A DNA stretch of 64,000 nucleotides. Source: Ideonella_A intermedia_A. Its GTDB lineage: Bacteria > Pseudomonadota > Gammaproteobacteria > Burkholderiales > Burkholderiaceae_C. The translations under genes and the position numbers were made by a program. The notes below the pieces were generated by a model. It worked only from the letters and a program-made list of their open reading frames with translations. It was not told where the DNA came from and did no database searches. The stretch covers positions 1 to 64,000 of the forward strand of contig CALRPU020000028.1 in the NCBI GenBank assembly GCA_943370175.1, in the 5' to 3' direction. Shown here piece after piece: positions 30,104 through 40,376 of this stretch; the first letter of the stretch is position 1, and every line of letters begins with the position of its first letter.

Positions 30104-31683
30104 TCCTCGACTTCGGCTCCCAGGTCACCCAGCTGATCGCGCGCCGCGTGCGCGAGGCCCATGTGTACTGCGAGATCCACCCCAACGACGTCAGCGACGC
30201 CTTCGTGCGGGACTTCGCGCCCAAGGCGGTGATCTTGTCTGGCAGCCACGCCAGCACCTACGAGGACCAGGATCTTCGCGCGCCACAGGCGGTGTGGGAC
30301 CTGGGCGTGCCGGTGCTCGGCATCTGCTACGGCATGTTCACCATGACCGTTCAGCAAGGCGGCCAGGTCGAGGCGGCCAGCCACCGCGAGTTCGGCTACG
30401 CCGAGGTGCGCGCCCATGGTCACACCCGGCTGCTTCAGGGCATCGAGGACTTCAGCACGCCGGAGGGCCACGGCATGCTGAAGGTGTGGATGAGCCACGG
30501 CGACAAGGTCACCGCGCTGCCGCCCGGCTTCAAGCTGATGGCCAGCACGCCCAGCTGCCCCATCGCCGGCATCGCCGATGAAGCGCGCGGCTACTACGGC
30601 GTGCAGTTCCACCCGGAGGTGACGCACACCGTGCAGGGCCGCGCCCTGATCGAGCGCTTCGTGCTGGACATCGCCGGCGCCCGGCCCGACTGGGTGATGC
30701 GCGACCACATTGCCGAGGCGGTCGCACGCATTCGCGAGCAGGTGGGCGACGAAGAAGTCATCCTCGGCCTGTCGGGCGGCGTCGATTCGAGCGTGGCCGC
30801 GGCGCTGATTCACCGCGCCATCGGCGACCAGCTGACCTGCGTCTTCGTCGACCACGGCCTGCTGCGCCTGAACGAGGGCGACATGGTGATGGACATGTTC
30901 GTCGGCCAGCTCCACGCCAAGGTGATCCGCGTGGACGCCAGCGACCTGTTCCTGGGCAAGTTGGCCGGCATCAGCGACCCCGAGGCCAAGCGCAAGATCA
31001 TCGGCAGCGAGTTCGTCACGGTGTTCAAGCAGGAGGCCGCCAAGCTGACCAGCGCCGGTGCCAAGGGCGCCAAGTGGTTGGCTCAGGGCACGATCTACCC
31101 CGACGTGATCGAAAGCGGTGGCGCGAAGACCAAGAAGGCGACCACCATCAAGAGCCACCACAACGTGGGCGGCCTGCCCGCCGAACTGGGCCTGAAGCTG
31201 CTGGAGCCGCTGCGCGACCTCTTCAAGGACGAGGTGCGTGAACTGGGCGTGGCCCTGGGCCTGCCGCCGGAAATGGTCTACCGCCACCCCTTCCCCGGCC
31301 CGGGCCTGGGGGTGCGCATCCTGGGCGAGGTCAAGCGCGAGTACGCCGACCTGCTGCGCCGCGCCGATGCCATCTTCATCGAGGAGCTTCGCAACCACCG
31401 CGACGAGGCCAGCGGCAAGACCTGGTACGAGCTGACCAGCCAGGCCTTCACCGTGTTCCTGCCGGTCAAGAGCGTCGGGGTGATGGGCGACGGCCGGACC
31501 TACGAGCATGTGGTGGCCCTGCGCGCGGTTCAGACCAGCGACTTCATGACCGCCGACTGGGCCGAGCTGCCCTACGCGCTGCTCAAGAAGGTGTCGGGCC
31601 GCATCATCAACGAAGTGCGCGGCATCAACCGCGTGGCCTACGACGTGAGCAGCAAGCCGCCGGCGACGATCGAGTGGGAGTGA
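30085..31683 (+). CDS. guaA: GMP synthase (glutamine-hydrolysing)
   Basis: Converts XMP to GMP using glutamine; 532 residues. The glutamine amidotransferase triad is C81 in GICYGM and H176/E178 in FHPEV. The ATP pyrophosphatase P-loop is LSGGVDSS near 229-236, and the C-terminal dimerisation domain contains RHPFPGPGLGVRILGE. The start ATG at 30085 lies inside the end of the MFS gene and gives the standard N-terminus MHDKILILDFGSQ. Confidence 0.97.
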   Translation: MHDKILILDFGSQVTQLIARRVREAHVYCEIHPNDVSDAFVRDFAPKAVILSGSHASTYEDQDLRAPQAVWDLGVPVLGICYGMFTMTVQQGGQVEAASHREFGYAEVRAHGHTRLLQGIEDFSTPEGHGMLKVWMSHGDKVTALPPGFKLMASTPSCPIAGIADEARGYYGVQFHPEVTHTVQGRALIERFVLDIAGARPDWVMRDHIAEAVARIREQVGDEEVILGLSGGVDSSVAAALIHRAIGDQLTCVFVDHGLLRLNEGDMVMDMFVGQLHAKVIRVDASDLFLGKLAGISDPEAKRKIIGSEFVTVFKQEAAKLTSAGAKGAKWLAQGTIYPDVIESGGAKTKKATTIKSHHNVGGLPAELGLKLLEPLRDLFKDEVRELGVALGLPPEMVYRHPFPGPGLGVRILGEVKREYADLLRRADAIFIEELRNHRDEASGKTWYELTSQAFTVFLPVKSVGVMGDGRTYEHVVALRAVQTSDFMTADWAELPYALLKKVSGRIINEVRGINRVAYDVSSKPPATIEWE

Positions 31684-31819
31684 CGGGGCGCTGCAACACC
31701 GTCATGAACCCATGACAGGCATGACCCACTGTTGATCCTGATGAGATCGAATCTGTCGCGAGCGTCCAAAAGGGCGCCGCCACGCCGGGCTTGATCGGCA
31801 TCCGCGTGCGGTGGTCAGC

Positions 31820-31842
31820 GTTGACGCTTCGCCGACGTCAAC
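31820..31842. terminator. Inverted repeat between convergent guaA and the molybdoenzyme gene
   Basis: GTTGACG-N9-CGTCAAC is a perfect seven-base inverted repeat in the 243-base gap. There is no T-run, so it is a weak terminator candidate or a protein-binding site. The rest of the gap (31684-31926) shows no gene. Confidence 0.3.
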
Positions 31843-31926
31843 CCGGCAGCAGACGCGCCGTCGACCGATGCATCGGGCACGCGCCGCGACGGTGCGTGGC
31901 AGCAGAAGGCATCAGCGATGGCCGCT

Positions 31927-34224
31927 TCAGTCGTGACGCCGTTCGACGCGGGCGGGCACGTGCTTGTGCCACGGTGTGCCGGCGAATTGATCGCGCAGCG
32001 CCCCGCTGGTGAGTTCGTTGAGCGAGACGCCCCGGCGCGCGGTCTCACCCGTCCCTTGTCGCACGTCGAGTCCCAATCCGTTGGGCAGCGACACGTGTCC
32101 GACTTGCATGCCTTCATCCAGTTCGACATCGACCTCGGCACTGCCGCCTGGCGTGAACACGCGGACCGACTCGCCGTCCACGCACCCGATTCGCGCCGCG
32201 TCCTCGGGCGCCATGCGCAGCGTTCCAAAGCGCCCTTTGCGGTGCCAAGACGGGTCGCGAATGCCCGTGTTGCTCGTCTCGCTGCGGCGCTCCCCGGCCG
32301 ACAGGATCATCGGGAAGGCCGGGTCGTCCTGGCGGGGCAGGGTTTCCAGGGCGCGGACCTCGTCGAGCAGTTCCGGGATGGCCAAGGCGATTCGATGTTG
32401 CGGTCGCTTCACCGCCTTCCAGCTGTCCGCGTATTCGCTTGCGGCGTACACCACGCCCGAAGGCCCATTCAGGAGGGATCGAAACAGTGCGTTGCCGGCC
32501 CGGAGCGCCGGCCCCGAAAAGCCCGCGCGGCGGGCGGCGGCCGGGTGGACGCGAACGTACTGCTGACATATCCCCCACAGGGAAGCGGCGGGCGCCTGAC
32601 GGGCGCCCAGGGCCTCGCCGAGGCTGCGGTACATCACCGCCGAGGCCGTCCTGGCCACGCCCGGGTCACGCGCCATCAACCAGGCGAACGCCAGTCCGTA
32701 GGGAAGCAGACCGAGCCCCGCAGCGCGCCGCAGCAGGCGCGTGGCACCTTGGTTGATCGCACCCATCGCCTCCAGCAGTCGCGCGTGAATCTCCGCCTCG
32801 GTCAAGGTTCCGGGCCGCGGCTCGAACAGCGGCTGCCGCAGGTGGAAGGCGTTGCGGGGGAACTCGATGTTGAAGAACGTGGCCTCGCTTTTCTCGAACT
32901 GCGAGGTCGCGGGCAGCACGTAGTCCGCCTGGCGGGCGGTTTCCGTCATCGCCACGTCGACCACGACGCTCAGTTCCAGCGCCCGCATCGCCTGGCGCAT
33001 GCGGGGGCTGTCGGCCAGCGAGTGGACCGGGTTCGAACTCTCGATCCACATGGCACGGAAGCGCTTGGGGTGGTCCGTCAGGATCTCGTCCGGAATCACG
33101 TTGCATGGGATCAGGCCCATGATGACTTTCGCGCCCGTCACCGGGCTCTGCGACCAGGGGCGCGGCTTGCGGTTCGCGGTCGAACCGGCGCTCGACTCGC
33201 GGTTCGAGGACGACAGGCTGAGCAAGGGCACGAAGGCGTTGTTGGTGCCCTGTCGTGCGAAGTGGCCGGTGAGCAACCACACCAGCCGGTTCAGGTAACT
33301 GACCAGAGTGGAGTGCCGGTTCATCTGGACGCCCAGGTCCTCAATCATCGACACGCTGCGGGCGGACGCGATCCGCTGCGCCGTGCGGCGGAGCAGGGCT
33401 TCGTCGACGCCACAGGCCTCGGCACAGCGGGCAACGGGGAGGGGACGCAAGGCCGCTTCGACCGCCGTGTAGCCCTCGGTGTGCTGCTGGAGCCAGTCGC
33501 CGGCGATGAGCCCGTCTTGAACCAGGATGGCCGCCAGGGCCGCCAGGCACCAGGCGTCGGTGCCCGGGCGCACGCGCAGGTGGATGTCGGCCATGGCCGC
33601 CGTCTCGCTGCGGCGCGGGTCGATCACGATGAGCGTGCGCGCAGGGTCGTGCTGGATTTCCCGCAGGGTCACCCGCGACCGCGCGAAACCATGCGATTGC
33701 CACGGGTTCTTGCCCACGAACACGGCCACCTCGGCGTGCTCGAAGTCGCCATGGATGCCGCAGCCCATCATCCGGCCCTGCACCCAGGCTTCGCCGGTTT
33801 TCTCCTGTGCGAGCGCGTTCGAGCGGTAGCGCACGCCCAGGGCCTTGAGCGTGCTTTCGGCGTAGGTGGCGCCCAGGTGGTTGCCCTGGCTGCCGCCGCC
33901 ATAGAACAGGATCGACTCGCCGCCGTGCTGGTCGCGGATCGCGCCCAGCCGGGCCGCGATCTCGCGGATGGCGGTGTCCCAGTCGATGCGCTCGTGGCTG
34001 CCGTCGGCGCGGCGGCGCAATGGGGAATCGATGCGGTCCGGGCCATTCTGGTAATGGTCCATGCGCTGCGACTTTTCGCAGACGTAGCCCTGCGACAGCG
34101 GATGGGCCTTGTCGCCTCGGATGCGCACGATGTGGCGGCCCTCGGTCTGCACTTCAAGGCCGCAGTTCAGCGAGCAAAGGATGCAGGCCGTCTTCTGCCA
34201 GGGGCGGACCGGATCTGGGGACAT
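31927..34224 (-). CDS. Molybdopterin-dependent oxidoreductase, single subunit
   Basis: Large oxidoreductase of the bis-MGD (DMSO reductase) family, 765 residues. The N-terminal [4Fe-4S] motif uses C14, C17, C21 and C49 (ACILCSLNCG...YVCEKSQ). FYGGGSQGNHLG and VFVGKNPWQSHG are cofactor-binding stretches, and the C-terminal molydopterin dinucleotide-binding domain (about 640-765) contains HVSLPNGLGL. In the region where formate dehydrogenases carry the metal-ligating Cys/Sec, the sequence SNALAQEKTGEAW has neither. There is no Tat signal and no partner subunit, so it is probably cytoplasmic. It is divergent from a TetR gene. The substrate is unknown. Confidence 0.82.
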   Translation of the reverse strand: MSPDPVRPWQKTACILCSLNCGLEVQTEGRHIVRIRGDKAHPLSQGYVCEKSQRMDHYQNGPDRIDSPLRRRADGSHERIDWDTAIREIAARLGAIRDQHGGESILFYGGGSQGNHLGATYAESTLKALGVRYRSNALAQEKTGEAWVQGRMMGCGIHGDFEHAEVAVFVGKNPWQSHGFARSRVTLREIQHDPARTLIVIDPRRSETAAMADIHLRVRPGTDAWCLAALAAILVQDGLIAGDWLQQHTEGYTAVEAALRPLPVARCAEACGVDEALLRRTAQRIASARSVSMIEDLGVQMNRHSTLVSYLNRLVWLLTGHFARQGTNNAFVPLLSLSSSNRESSAGSTANRKPRPWSQSPVTGAKVIMGLIPCNVIPDEILTDHPKRFRAMWIESSNPVHSLADSPRMRQAMRALELSVVVDVAMTETARQADYVLPATSQFEKSEATFFNIEFPRNAFHLRQPLFEPRPGTLTEAEIHARLLEAMGAINQGATRLLRRAAGLGLLPYGLAFAWLMARDPGVARTASAVMYRSLGEALGARQAPAASLWGICQQYVRVHPAAARRAGFSGPALRAGNALFRSLLNGPSGVVYAASEYADSWKAVKRPQHRIALAIPELLDEVRALETLPRQDDPAFPMILSAGERRSETSNTGIRDPSWHRKGRFGTLRMAPEDAARIGCVDGESVRVFTPGGSAEVDVELDEGMQVGHVSLPNGLGLDVRQGTGETARRGVSLNELTSGALRDQFAGTPWHKHVPARVERRHD

Positions 34225-34241
34225 GGCGGTTGCCTTTAAGG

Positions 34242-34253
34242 TAACGTTCGTTA
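34242..34253. promoter_or_regulatory. Probable TetR operator
   Basis: TAACG-TT-CGTTA is a perfect palindrome in the 72-base gap between the divergent molybdoenzyme and TetR genes; an extended version continues imperfectly on both sides (GGTAACGTTCGTTATCC). Its size and position fit the operator of the adjacent TetR regulator. Confidence 0.6.
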
Positions 34254-34296
34254 TCCTATAGACTTTGGAACCACGTCGTCAAGCCAAACTGCCCGC

Positions 34297-34866
34297 ATGC
34301 GCTACCCCAAAGAACACAAGGCGCAAGTCCGTGAACGCCTGCTGGAGGCCAGCGGCCGCCATGCGAAGGCGCATGGCTTGGCGGTCAGCGGCGTCGACGC
34401 ATTGGCCGGTGCAGCGGGCGTGACCAGCGGTGCGCTCTACAAGCACTTCAACGGAAAGACCGAGCTGTTCGGTGCCTTGATCGCGGCCGAGCTCTCCCGC
34501 ACGACCCAGCGATTTGCGGGCATCGACGCCAGCGACCGCGCGGCCATCGACCAGGCGTTGCGGGCATACCTCAGCCTCAGGCACGTGCGCCATCCCGAAG
34601 AGGGCTGCGCCCTGCCAGCCCTCACCCCCGAGGTGGCGCGGTCCAGCGGCGCCGTTCGGGACGCGTTCGACGCCGGCCTGGCGGAGGTCCACCACCAGGT
34701 CGCGCGGCTTCTGGGCTCGCCGCAGGCCGGCTGGAGCGTGCTGGCGCTTTGCGTGGGCGCGGTGATGCTGGCCAGGGCATCGGCCGACCCGGTGACGCAG
34801 CGGTCACTGCTGGAAGCGGCCGAAGCCGAGGTCCATCGCCGGCTGGACGCTGGCGCAGGCCCGTGA
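34297..34866 (+). CDS. TetR/AcrR family regulator
   Basis: Repressor of 189 residues. The N-terminal helix-turn-helix is VSGVDALAGAAGVTSGALYK HFNGK, the standard TetR pattern, with the recognition helix around residues 40-50. The C-terminal ligand domain contains HPEEGCALPALTPEVARS, similar to the C-terminal module with a conserved Gly-Cys seen in one TetR subgroup. It probably controls the divergent molybdoenzyme and itself through the palindrome between them. The ligand is unknown. Confidence 0.85.
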   Translation: MRYPKEHKAQVRERLLEASGRHAKAHGLAVSGVDALAGAAGVTSGALYKHFNGKTELFGALIAAELSRTTQRFAGIDASDRAAIDQALRAYLSLRHVRHPEEGCALPALTPEVARSSGAVRDAFDAGLAEVHHQVARLLGSPQAGWSVLALCVGAVMLARASADPVTQRSLLEAAEAEVHRRLDAGAGP

Positions 34867-34903
34867 CGACGCGGGCGTTGGCCTCCATGGTCCACGCGCC
34901 TCG

Positions 34904-35929
34904 TCAGCCCGGCACGGGCCGACCGCCCTCGCAGACAACGCCGCTGATCAGGTTTTCCCGCATCAGCCGCTCTTGAACGCTGCCGCGGGGACGCTTCAAC
35001 GTCTCGAGGTGCGCGCGCCGAAGCGCTGCATGGGACCGCGTCATCGCGATCGCCTGTTCAGCACTGAGCGCCCGGAACGCCACCGTGTCGCCGGGACGCA
35101 GCTGCGCGACCGCGTCGGTTTCGCTCGACAGCACGGTTGCGATCTTCGGATAGCCGCCGGCGGTCTGATGGTCCGCCATCAGGATGGTGGCCACGCCGTC
35201 TCCGGCCACCTGGATGGAGCCCCGGACGATGGGCTCGGACGGGATGGACAGTGCGTCGCGCAGCGGCAGTGGCGGCCCCGCCAGTCGCATGCCCATGCGG
35301 TCGAAGGCCGGCGTGATGGCGAACGGCAGGGACTCGAATGCGGCCAGGGCCTCCGGGGTGAAATGGCCCGTCTGCGGCCCCATCACCACCTGCACGACGC
35401 CACGCGGGCGGGCGAGGTCCGGCACCGGCATGTCGCCATCGCCATCCGTCAAAACCAAAGGATTGCCCAGCACCAGTGTGCTGCCGCTCCGCAACGCACC
35501 GCCGCCCAGCCCGGACGTCGAGTGGGTCGCCGAGTGTCCCGCCCAATGGGTGCACACCAGCTCACCCGCGAAGGCCAGGTACGCCCAGCTTCCCCAGCGG
35601 CCCGGCCTCACGCTGAGCCGGTCGCCGGCCCGCAGGGTCCTGACGCACCAGGACCGACAGACCGCGTCACCGTGGGTGAGCAGAAAGTCACCGCCCGCCA
35701 GGCAACAGCTCACCTCGCCCGACTGGCATTCCAGCGTGATGCCGCCCAGCGAGACTTCGATCGCTGTTGCGCCCTCCGGGCGGCCCAAGGCGACGTTGGC
35801 TGCAGCGTGCGCCCAACGGTCCATGGGGCCGGAAGCCGGCACCCCGAACCGGGCCATGCCAAAGCGCCCGCCGTCCTGGTAGGACACCAGCGGTCCACAG
35901 GACAGCACGGCCAGCCGGGCTTCCTTCAC
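34904..35929 (-). CDS. pxpC: 5-oxoprolinase subunit C
   Basis: Biotin-dependent-carboxyltransferase-like subunit of the ATP-dependent PxpABC 5-oxoprolinase, 341 residues. Family marks are SYQDGGRFGMARFGVPASGP with MDRWA near the start, GPQTGHFTPEA in the middle and DHQTAGGYPKIATV near 250. The start is the GTG overlapping the pxpB stop (GTGA). A longer reading upstream runs antisense-like through pxpB. It is the last gene of the operon. Confidence 0.9.
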   Translation of the reverse strand: MKEARLAVLSCGPLVSYQDGGRFGMARFGVPASGPMDRWAHAAANVALGRPEGATAIEVSLGGITLECQSGEVSCCLAGGDFLLTHGDAVCRSWCVRTLRAGDRLSVRPGRWGSWAYLAFAGELVCTHWAGHSATHSTSGLGGGALRSGSTLVLGNPLVLTDGDGDMPVPDLARPRGVVQVVMGPQTGHFTPEALAAFESLPFAITPAFDRMGMRLAGPPLPLRDALSIPSEPIVRGSIQVAGDGVATILMADHQTAGGYPKIATVLSSETDAVAQLRPGDTVAFRALSAEQAIAMTRSHAALRRAHLETLKRPRGSVQERLMRENLISGVVCEGGRPVPG

Positions 35930-36633
35930 GCGGCGCCCGCAGCGGCTCGAGCCTCGAAGTCCGCCAGCGCGATGCGCCGGAATCGAACCTGGTCGCCGAC
36001 CTCGAACAGGAACGGCGCCTGCTCGCTGTTGGTGAGGATGCGCGTTGGCGATCGGCCCACCACCGACCAGCCCGAGGGCATGTTCAAGGTCGTGACCAGG
36101 CACTGGGGGCCGGCGACGATCACGCTTCCCGCTGCAATGCCCCGCACGGCAGCCGGCTTGCGAGGCACTTGCATGGCTGCGGGCACGCCAGACAGGTAAG
36201 CGTAGCCGGGCGCGAAGCCGTACATGCGCACGCGGTAGTCGCCTTGGAGATGACAGGCGATGACCGCCTCGGTTGACATCCCCGTGGCCTGGGCCACGGC
36301 CTCGAGGTCGTTGGCGAAGGGGCCGTCGTAGCAGACCGCCACTTCGTGCAGCGTCGGTGTGGTCGCCGTGGCGCTCGCGGTCTGCAACAGCCGAACCACC
36401 GCGTGGCGGATCTCGGTGTGATCGGTGATCAATGGGTCGAAGTCGATCAGCAGGTTGACGAAGGCCGGCACCGATTCGCGCAGGCCGACCGGGCACGCCT
36501 TGGTCAGCGCGCGGTCCAGCGCCAGCACGGTGGCACTTGCGTTGTCCGAGACCGTGGTGCCGAAGCTCACCAGCAGCGCGTGGTCGGCCACCGGCGTGAA
36601 GGTCGGTGACTTGGGTGTGGCCTGGGCGGGCAT
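35926..36633 (-). CDS. pxpB: 5-oxoprolinase subunit B
   Basis: Allophanate-hydrolase-subunit-1-like component of PxpABC, 235 residues. The signature YGFAPGYAYLSGVP with nearby VPRKPAAVRG and GGRSPTRILT-like sequence (VVGRSPTRI) is clear. FTPVADHALLVSFG opens the domain. The ATG at 36633 is eight bases after the pxpA stop; an earlier in-frame ATG reads Arg-rich sequence over pxpA and is unlikely. The stop overlaps pxpC. Confidence 0.9.
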   Translation of the reverse strand: MPAQATPKSPTFTPVADHALLVSFGTTVSDNASATVLALDRALTKACPVGLRESVPAFVNLLIDFDPLITDHTEIRHAVVRLLQTASATATTPTLHEVAVCYDGPFANDLEAVAQATGMSTEAVIACHLQGDYRVRMYGFAPGYAYLSGVPAAMQVPRKPAAVRGIAAGSVIVAGPQCLVTTLNMPSGWSVVGRSPTRILTNSEQAPFLFEVGDQVRFRRIALADFEARAAAGAA

Positions 36634-36641
36634 GCGCACGT

Positions 36642-37403
36642 TCAAGGCGCGAGGAACGGGGCGACGGCTACGCCCTCGGCCTGCAGGCGCATGCGGATCG
36701 CCCGCGCCATTCGCACGGATTCGGCGTTGTCGCCGTGAACGCACACGGAGTGAGCGGCCAGCGGGATGGGCTCGCCGTCCACCACGGGCATGCGCCCGGT
36801 GCGCAGGAAAGCGATGAGGCGCTCGCTGGCCTCATCGACGTCGTGCAACACGGCACCGGGCCGGGCCCGCGGCACGAGCTGCCCCGTGGAAAGGTAGGCG
36901 CGGTCCGCGTAGATTTCCGAGTGGACCGGCATGGTCAACTCGCGCGCGGCCACTTCGAGCGCGGTGCCGGAGATGGCCAGGATGGCCAGCGTCGGATCGA
37001 CCGCCTGGATCGCCGTCGCGATCGCCACCGCCACCGCCCGATCGGCCGCGGCCAGGTTGCCCAGGGCGCCATGCGGCTTGACGTAGCGAACGTGGGTGCC
37101 TGCGAGGCGCGCCAGCGCGGCCAGGGCGCCCACCTGGGCCAACACCATCCGACCGATTTCCGCGGACGCCATCGGGATGATCCGGCGGCCGAATCCCTCG
37201 CGATCGGTGTAGCCCGGATGGGCTCCCACGACGACGCCGCGGTCTGCCGCGAGGCGCAGCGTCCGGTGCATCGTCTCCTGGTCGCCAGCGTGTCCGCCGC
37301 AGGCGATGTTGGCGCTCGTGACGCAATCCAGCATCGCTGCGTCATTGCCCATGGTCCAGGGGCCGTAGCCCTCGCCGAGGTCAGCGTTGAGGTCGATCCG
37401 CAT
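36642..37403 (-). CDS. pxpA: 5-oxoprolinase subunit A (LamB/YcsF family)
   Basis: Subunit of the enzyme that opens 5-oxoproline (pyroglutamate) to glutamate with ATP. It has 253 residues. The family opening MRIDLNADLGEGYG, then ANIACGGHAGD, GAHPGYTDREGFGRR and VKPHGALGN are all present. It lies four bases after the SDR stop and eight before pxpB. 5-Oxoproline forms spontaneously from glutamine and is also released in gamma-glutamyl turnover. Confidence 0.94.
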   Translation of the reverse strand: MRIDLNADLGEGYGPWTMGNDAAMLDCVTSANIACGGHAGDQETMHRTLRLAADRGVVVGAHPGYTDREGFGRRIIPMASAEIGRMVLAQVGALAALARLAGTHVRYVKPHGALGNLAAADRAVAVAIATAIQAVDPTLAILAISGTALEVAARELTMPVHSEIYADRAYLSTGQLVPRARPGAVLHDVDEASERLIAFLRTGRMPVVDGEPIPLAAHSVCVHGDNAESVRMARAIRMRLQAEGVAVAPFLAP

Positions 37404-37407
37404 GGAC

Positions 37408-38181
<774 letters not shown>

Positions 38182-38192
38182 GACGTGTCCCT

Positions 38193-39368
38193 TCAGTAGA
38201 CGATCGACTCGACCATCGGCGTGCGGGTGCGGATGCGTTCCCAGCCGAGCGGTGAAAGATCGATGGCGCGGTAGCCACCGCCCGTGAGCAGTTCGGCGAC
38301 CGCACGGCCGACCGCCGGCGCGTGCATCACGCCGTGCCCCGAGAACCCGGTGGCGAAGATCAGGTTCTGCAGTTCGTGGTGCGGACCCACGACACCGTTG
38401 TGATCGAGCGTGTTCACTTCGTAGTGGCCGGCCCATGCGCGGCCTGGCCGCATGGCTTCCATCGCGGGGATGCGCCGGGCCAGCAGCGGCCAGACCGTCT
38501 CCTCGAGCAGGGCATGGTGCGGCTCAAAATCGCCGTCGGCGTCGACATCCATCTCGGCAGGCGGCTGGATCCCGCCGATGTAGCCATCGCCTTCGGGCCG
38601 GACCCAGAGCCCGCTGCTGTCGAACAGCATCGGAAAGCCATCGAGCTGGAACGGCGCCTTGAAGGAGAAGACCGTGCGCTTCTTCGGCACCACGGGCAGG
38701 TCGATGCCCAGCGGCGCGACCAGACGACCCGACGCCGCACCGGCGGCCACGACGCAGACACCGCAGGGCACGGTCTGGCCATCCGACAGACCCACGGCGG
38801 TCACCCGGGAGTCGCTCGTGTGGAAACGCGACACGGTGGATTCCAGGTAGCGCACGCCCAGCTCACGAGCGGCCTTGCGCACAAGAGCCAAAAGGCTCCA
38901 CGCGTCGAACCAGCCTTCGTGGCGCAAACCGAGGGTGCCGATGCCGACGTCGTCGAAGCAGATGCCCGGGAAACGGTCGCGCAATTGCGCCGGGTCGAGC
39001 ACGGCGATGTCCGCGCCGTGCGCCCGCTGCAGGGTGGCGGCGGCGCTGCGCTCGGGCACCTGGTCCGGGCGGCCGAGGATGAGGTAGCCCTTCTCCTGAA
39101 AGCCGATGTCCGCCCCGGGTCCGAAAACGGCCTGGACGTCTCGGAACATCGCGGCGCCGTACAAGCTCATCCGGATGTTGACTGGCGTGCCGAACTGCGT
39201 GCGGATGGACGCGGCCGACAGGGCGGTCGACGCGTGCTGGTAGGTCGCGTCGCGCTCCACCACCGTGATCTCGCCGACGTGGCCGGCTTGGCGCAACGCC
39301 CAGGCGCAGAAGCTGCCGACGATGGCGCCACCGACGATGACCGTGGGAACCGACTCCGTGCTTGCCAT
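38193..39368 (-). CDS. FAD-dependent amine/amino-acid oxidoreductase (DAO family)
   Basis: Flavoprotein of the D-amino-acid/sarcosine/glycine oxidase family, 391 residues. The N-terminal FAD-binding motif is PTVIVGGAIVGSFCAW with VVERDATYQHAS; the C-terminal ATGFSGHGVMHAPAVGRAVA is the second flavin contact. AGHYEVNTLDHNGVVG is the common substrate-side segment. No export signal is seen. It probably oxidises an imino or amino acid. It is 23 bases after the binding-protein gene and before the SDR. Confidence 0.87.
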   Translation of the reverse strand: MASTESVPTVIVGGAIVGSFCAWALRQAGHVGEITVVERDATYQHASTALSAASIRTQFGTPVNIRMSLYGAAMFRDVQAVFGPGADIGFQEKGYLILGRPDQVPERSAAATLQRAHGADIAVLDPAQLRDRFPGICFDDVGIGTLGLRHEGWFDAWSLLALVRKAARELGVRYLESTVSRFHTSDSRVTAVGLSDGQTVPCGVCVVAAGAASGRLVAPLGIDLPVVPKKRTVFSFKAPFQLDGFPMLFDSSGLWVRPEGDGYIGGIQPPAEMDVDADGDFEPHHALLEETVWPLLARRIPAMEAMRPGRAWAGHYEVNTLDHNGVVGPHHELQNLIFATGFSGHGVMHAPAVGRAVAELLTGGGYRAIDLSPLGWERIRTRTPMVESIVY

Positions 39369-39391
39369 GCTCGACTCCAGGCGCAGGGGGT

Positions 39392-40288
39392 TCAGATGCC
39401 CCGGTTGTTGGGGGCGCGATACGCCTCCTTCACCGCCGGCGGCATCGGGTAGTTCAGGTTCACGCCCTGGGGCGGCACCGGCTTCAGGAACCACTTGGCG
39501 TAGATGTCGTTGATCTCGCTGCTCTTCATCAGCTGGGTCAGCGTGTCATCCACGAGCGCCTTGAACGCAGGGTCGTCCTTGCGGAACATGAACCCGTAGG
39601 GCTCGTCGCGCAGGCGTTCGTCCAGCAGCTTGAACTCACCGGGGTTGGCAGCGCGAGCCACCAGGCCGGCGAGCTGCACGTCCTCGAGGATCATGGCGAC
39701 GGCGCGGTCCGAAGTGAGCATCAGGAAGGTGTCCGCCGTGTCCTTGCCCGACACCTCGCTGAGCTCCACCTTCTCGTTGCGGCGGTAGGCGCGCAGCAAC
39801 TGGATCGAGGTGCTGCCGGTGACGGTGGCCACCGACTTGCCGTCGAGTTGCGCCATGCTGTTGATGCCTGACGACTTCTTCACCAGGGCCGCGATGCTGC
39901 CAACAAAGTGGGTCGGTGCGAAGTCGACCTGTTGAGCACGCACCGCGGTGTTCGTGGTCGTGCTGCACTCCAGGTCGATGGTGCCGTTCTGCACCAGCGG
40001 GATGCGGTTGGTCGGCGTGACGATGGTGTATTGAACCTTCAGGTTCGGCAGACCCAGCTTCGCCTTCACCGCATCGACGATCTTGGCGCAGAGGTCCGCC
40101 GAGAAGCCGATCGGGTTGCCGTCTGAACTCACCTTGTATGAAAAGGGGAACGAGCCGTCACGCCCACCGAGGTGGATGACGCCGGAATCCTTGATCTTCT
40201 GCAGCGTGCCGGTCAGGGGCGCCTGGGCCCAGGTGGACGAGCCCGCGAGCGAGGCGACGAGGAATGCCGTGGCGATCAAGCCCTTCAT
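39392..40288 (-). CDS. Periplasmic binding protein, Glu/Asp ABC transporter type
   Basis: GltI-like solute-binding protein of 298 residues. A signal peptide of about 23 residues ends in STWAQA. The fold is confirmed by IPLVQNGTIDLECSTTTN, YRAPNN-type C-terminus and PVPPQGVNLNYPMP. There are no permease or ATPase genes in its operon; the nearest are at 52723-57613, beside a second such binding protein. It leads the run to pxpC and has the 35-base shared element upstream. Confidence 0.88.
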   Translation of the reverse strand: MKGLIATAFLVASLAGSSTWAQAPLTGTLQKIKDSGVIHLGGRDGSFPFSYKVSSDGNPIGFSADLCAKIVDAVKAKLGLPNLKVQYTIVTPTNRIPLVQNGTIDLECSTTTNTAVRAQQVDFAPTHFVGSIAALVKKSSGINSMAQLDGKSVATVTGSTSIQLLRAYRRNEKVELSEVSGKDTADTFLMLTSDRAVAMILEDVQLAGLVARAANPGEFKLLDERLRDEPYGFMFRKDDPAFKALVDDTLTQLMKSSEINDIYAKWFLKPVPPQGVNLNYPMPPAVKEAYRAPNNRGI

Positions 40289-40340
40289 GGGGTCTCCGGG
40301 AGTTGCGAGTGGCCAGGCATCTTCTTCCGTGATGCCCGCG

Positions 40341-40376
40341 CTTGTGAAATAGAGAGTTCTGATGCGACCATCACGC
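40341..40376 (-). promoter_or_regulatory. Shared 35-base element, copy 1 (before the binding-protein gene)
   Basis: Begins CTTGTGAAATAGA on the plus strand and then matches a second copy at 47106 at GTT, ATG, AC and ATCACG with identical spacing: 27 of 35 positions by hand count. It lies 53-88 bases upstream of the binding-protein start. On the minus strand TTCACA inside it could be a -35 box, but the matching -10 (GAAGAT) is weak. Confidence 0.6.
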
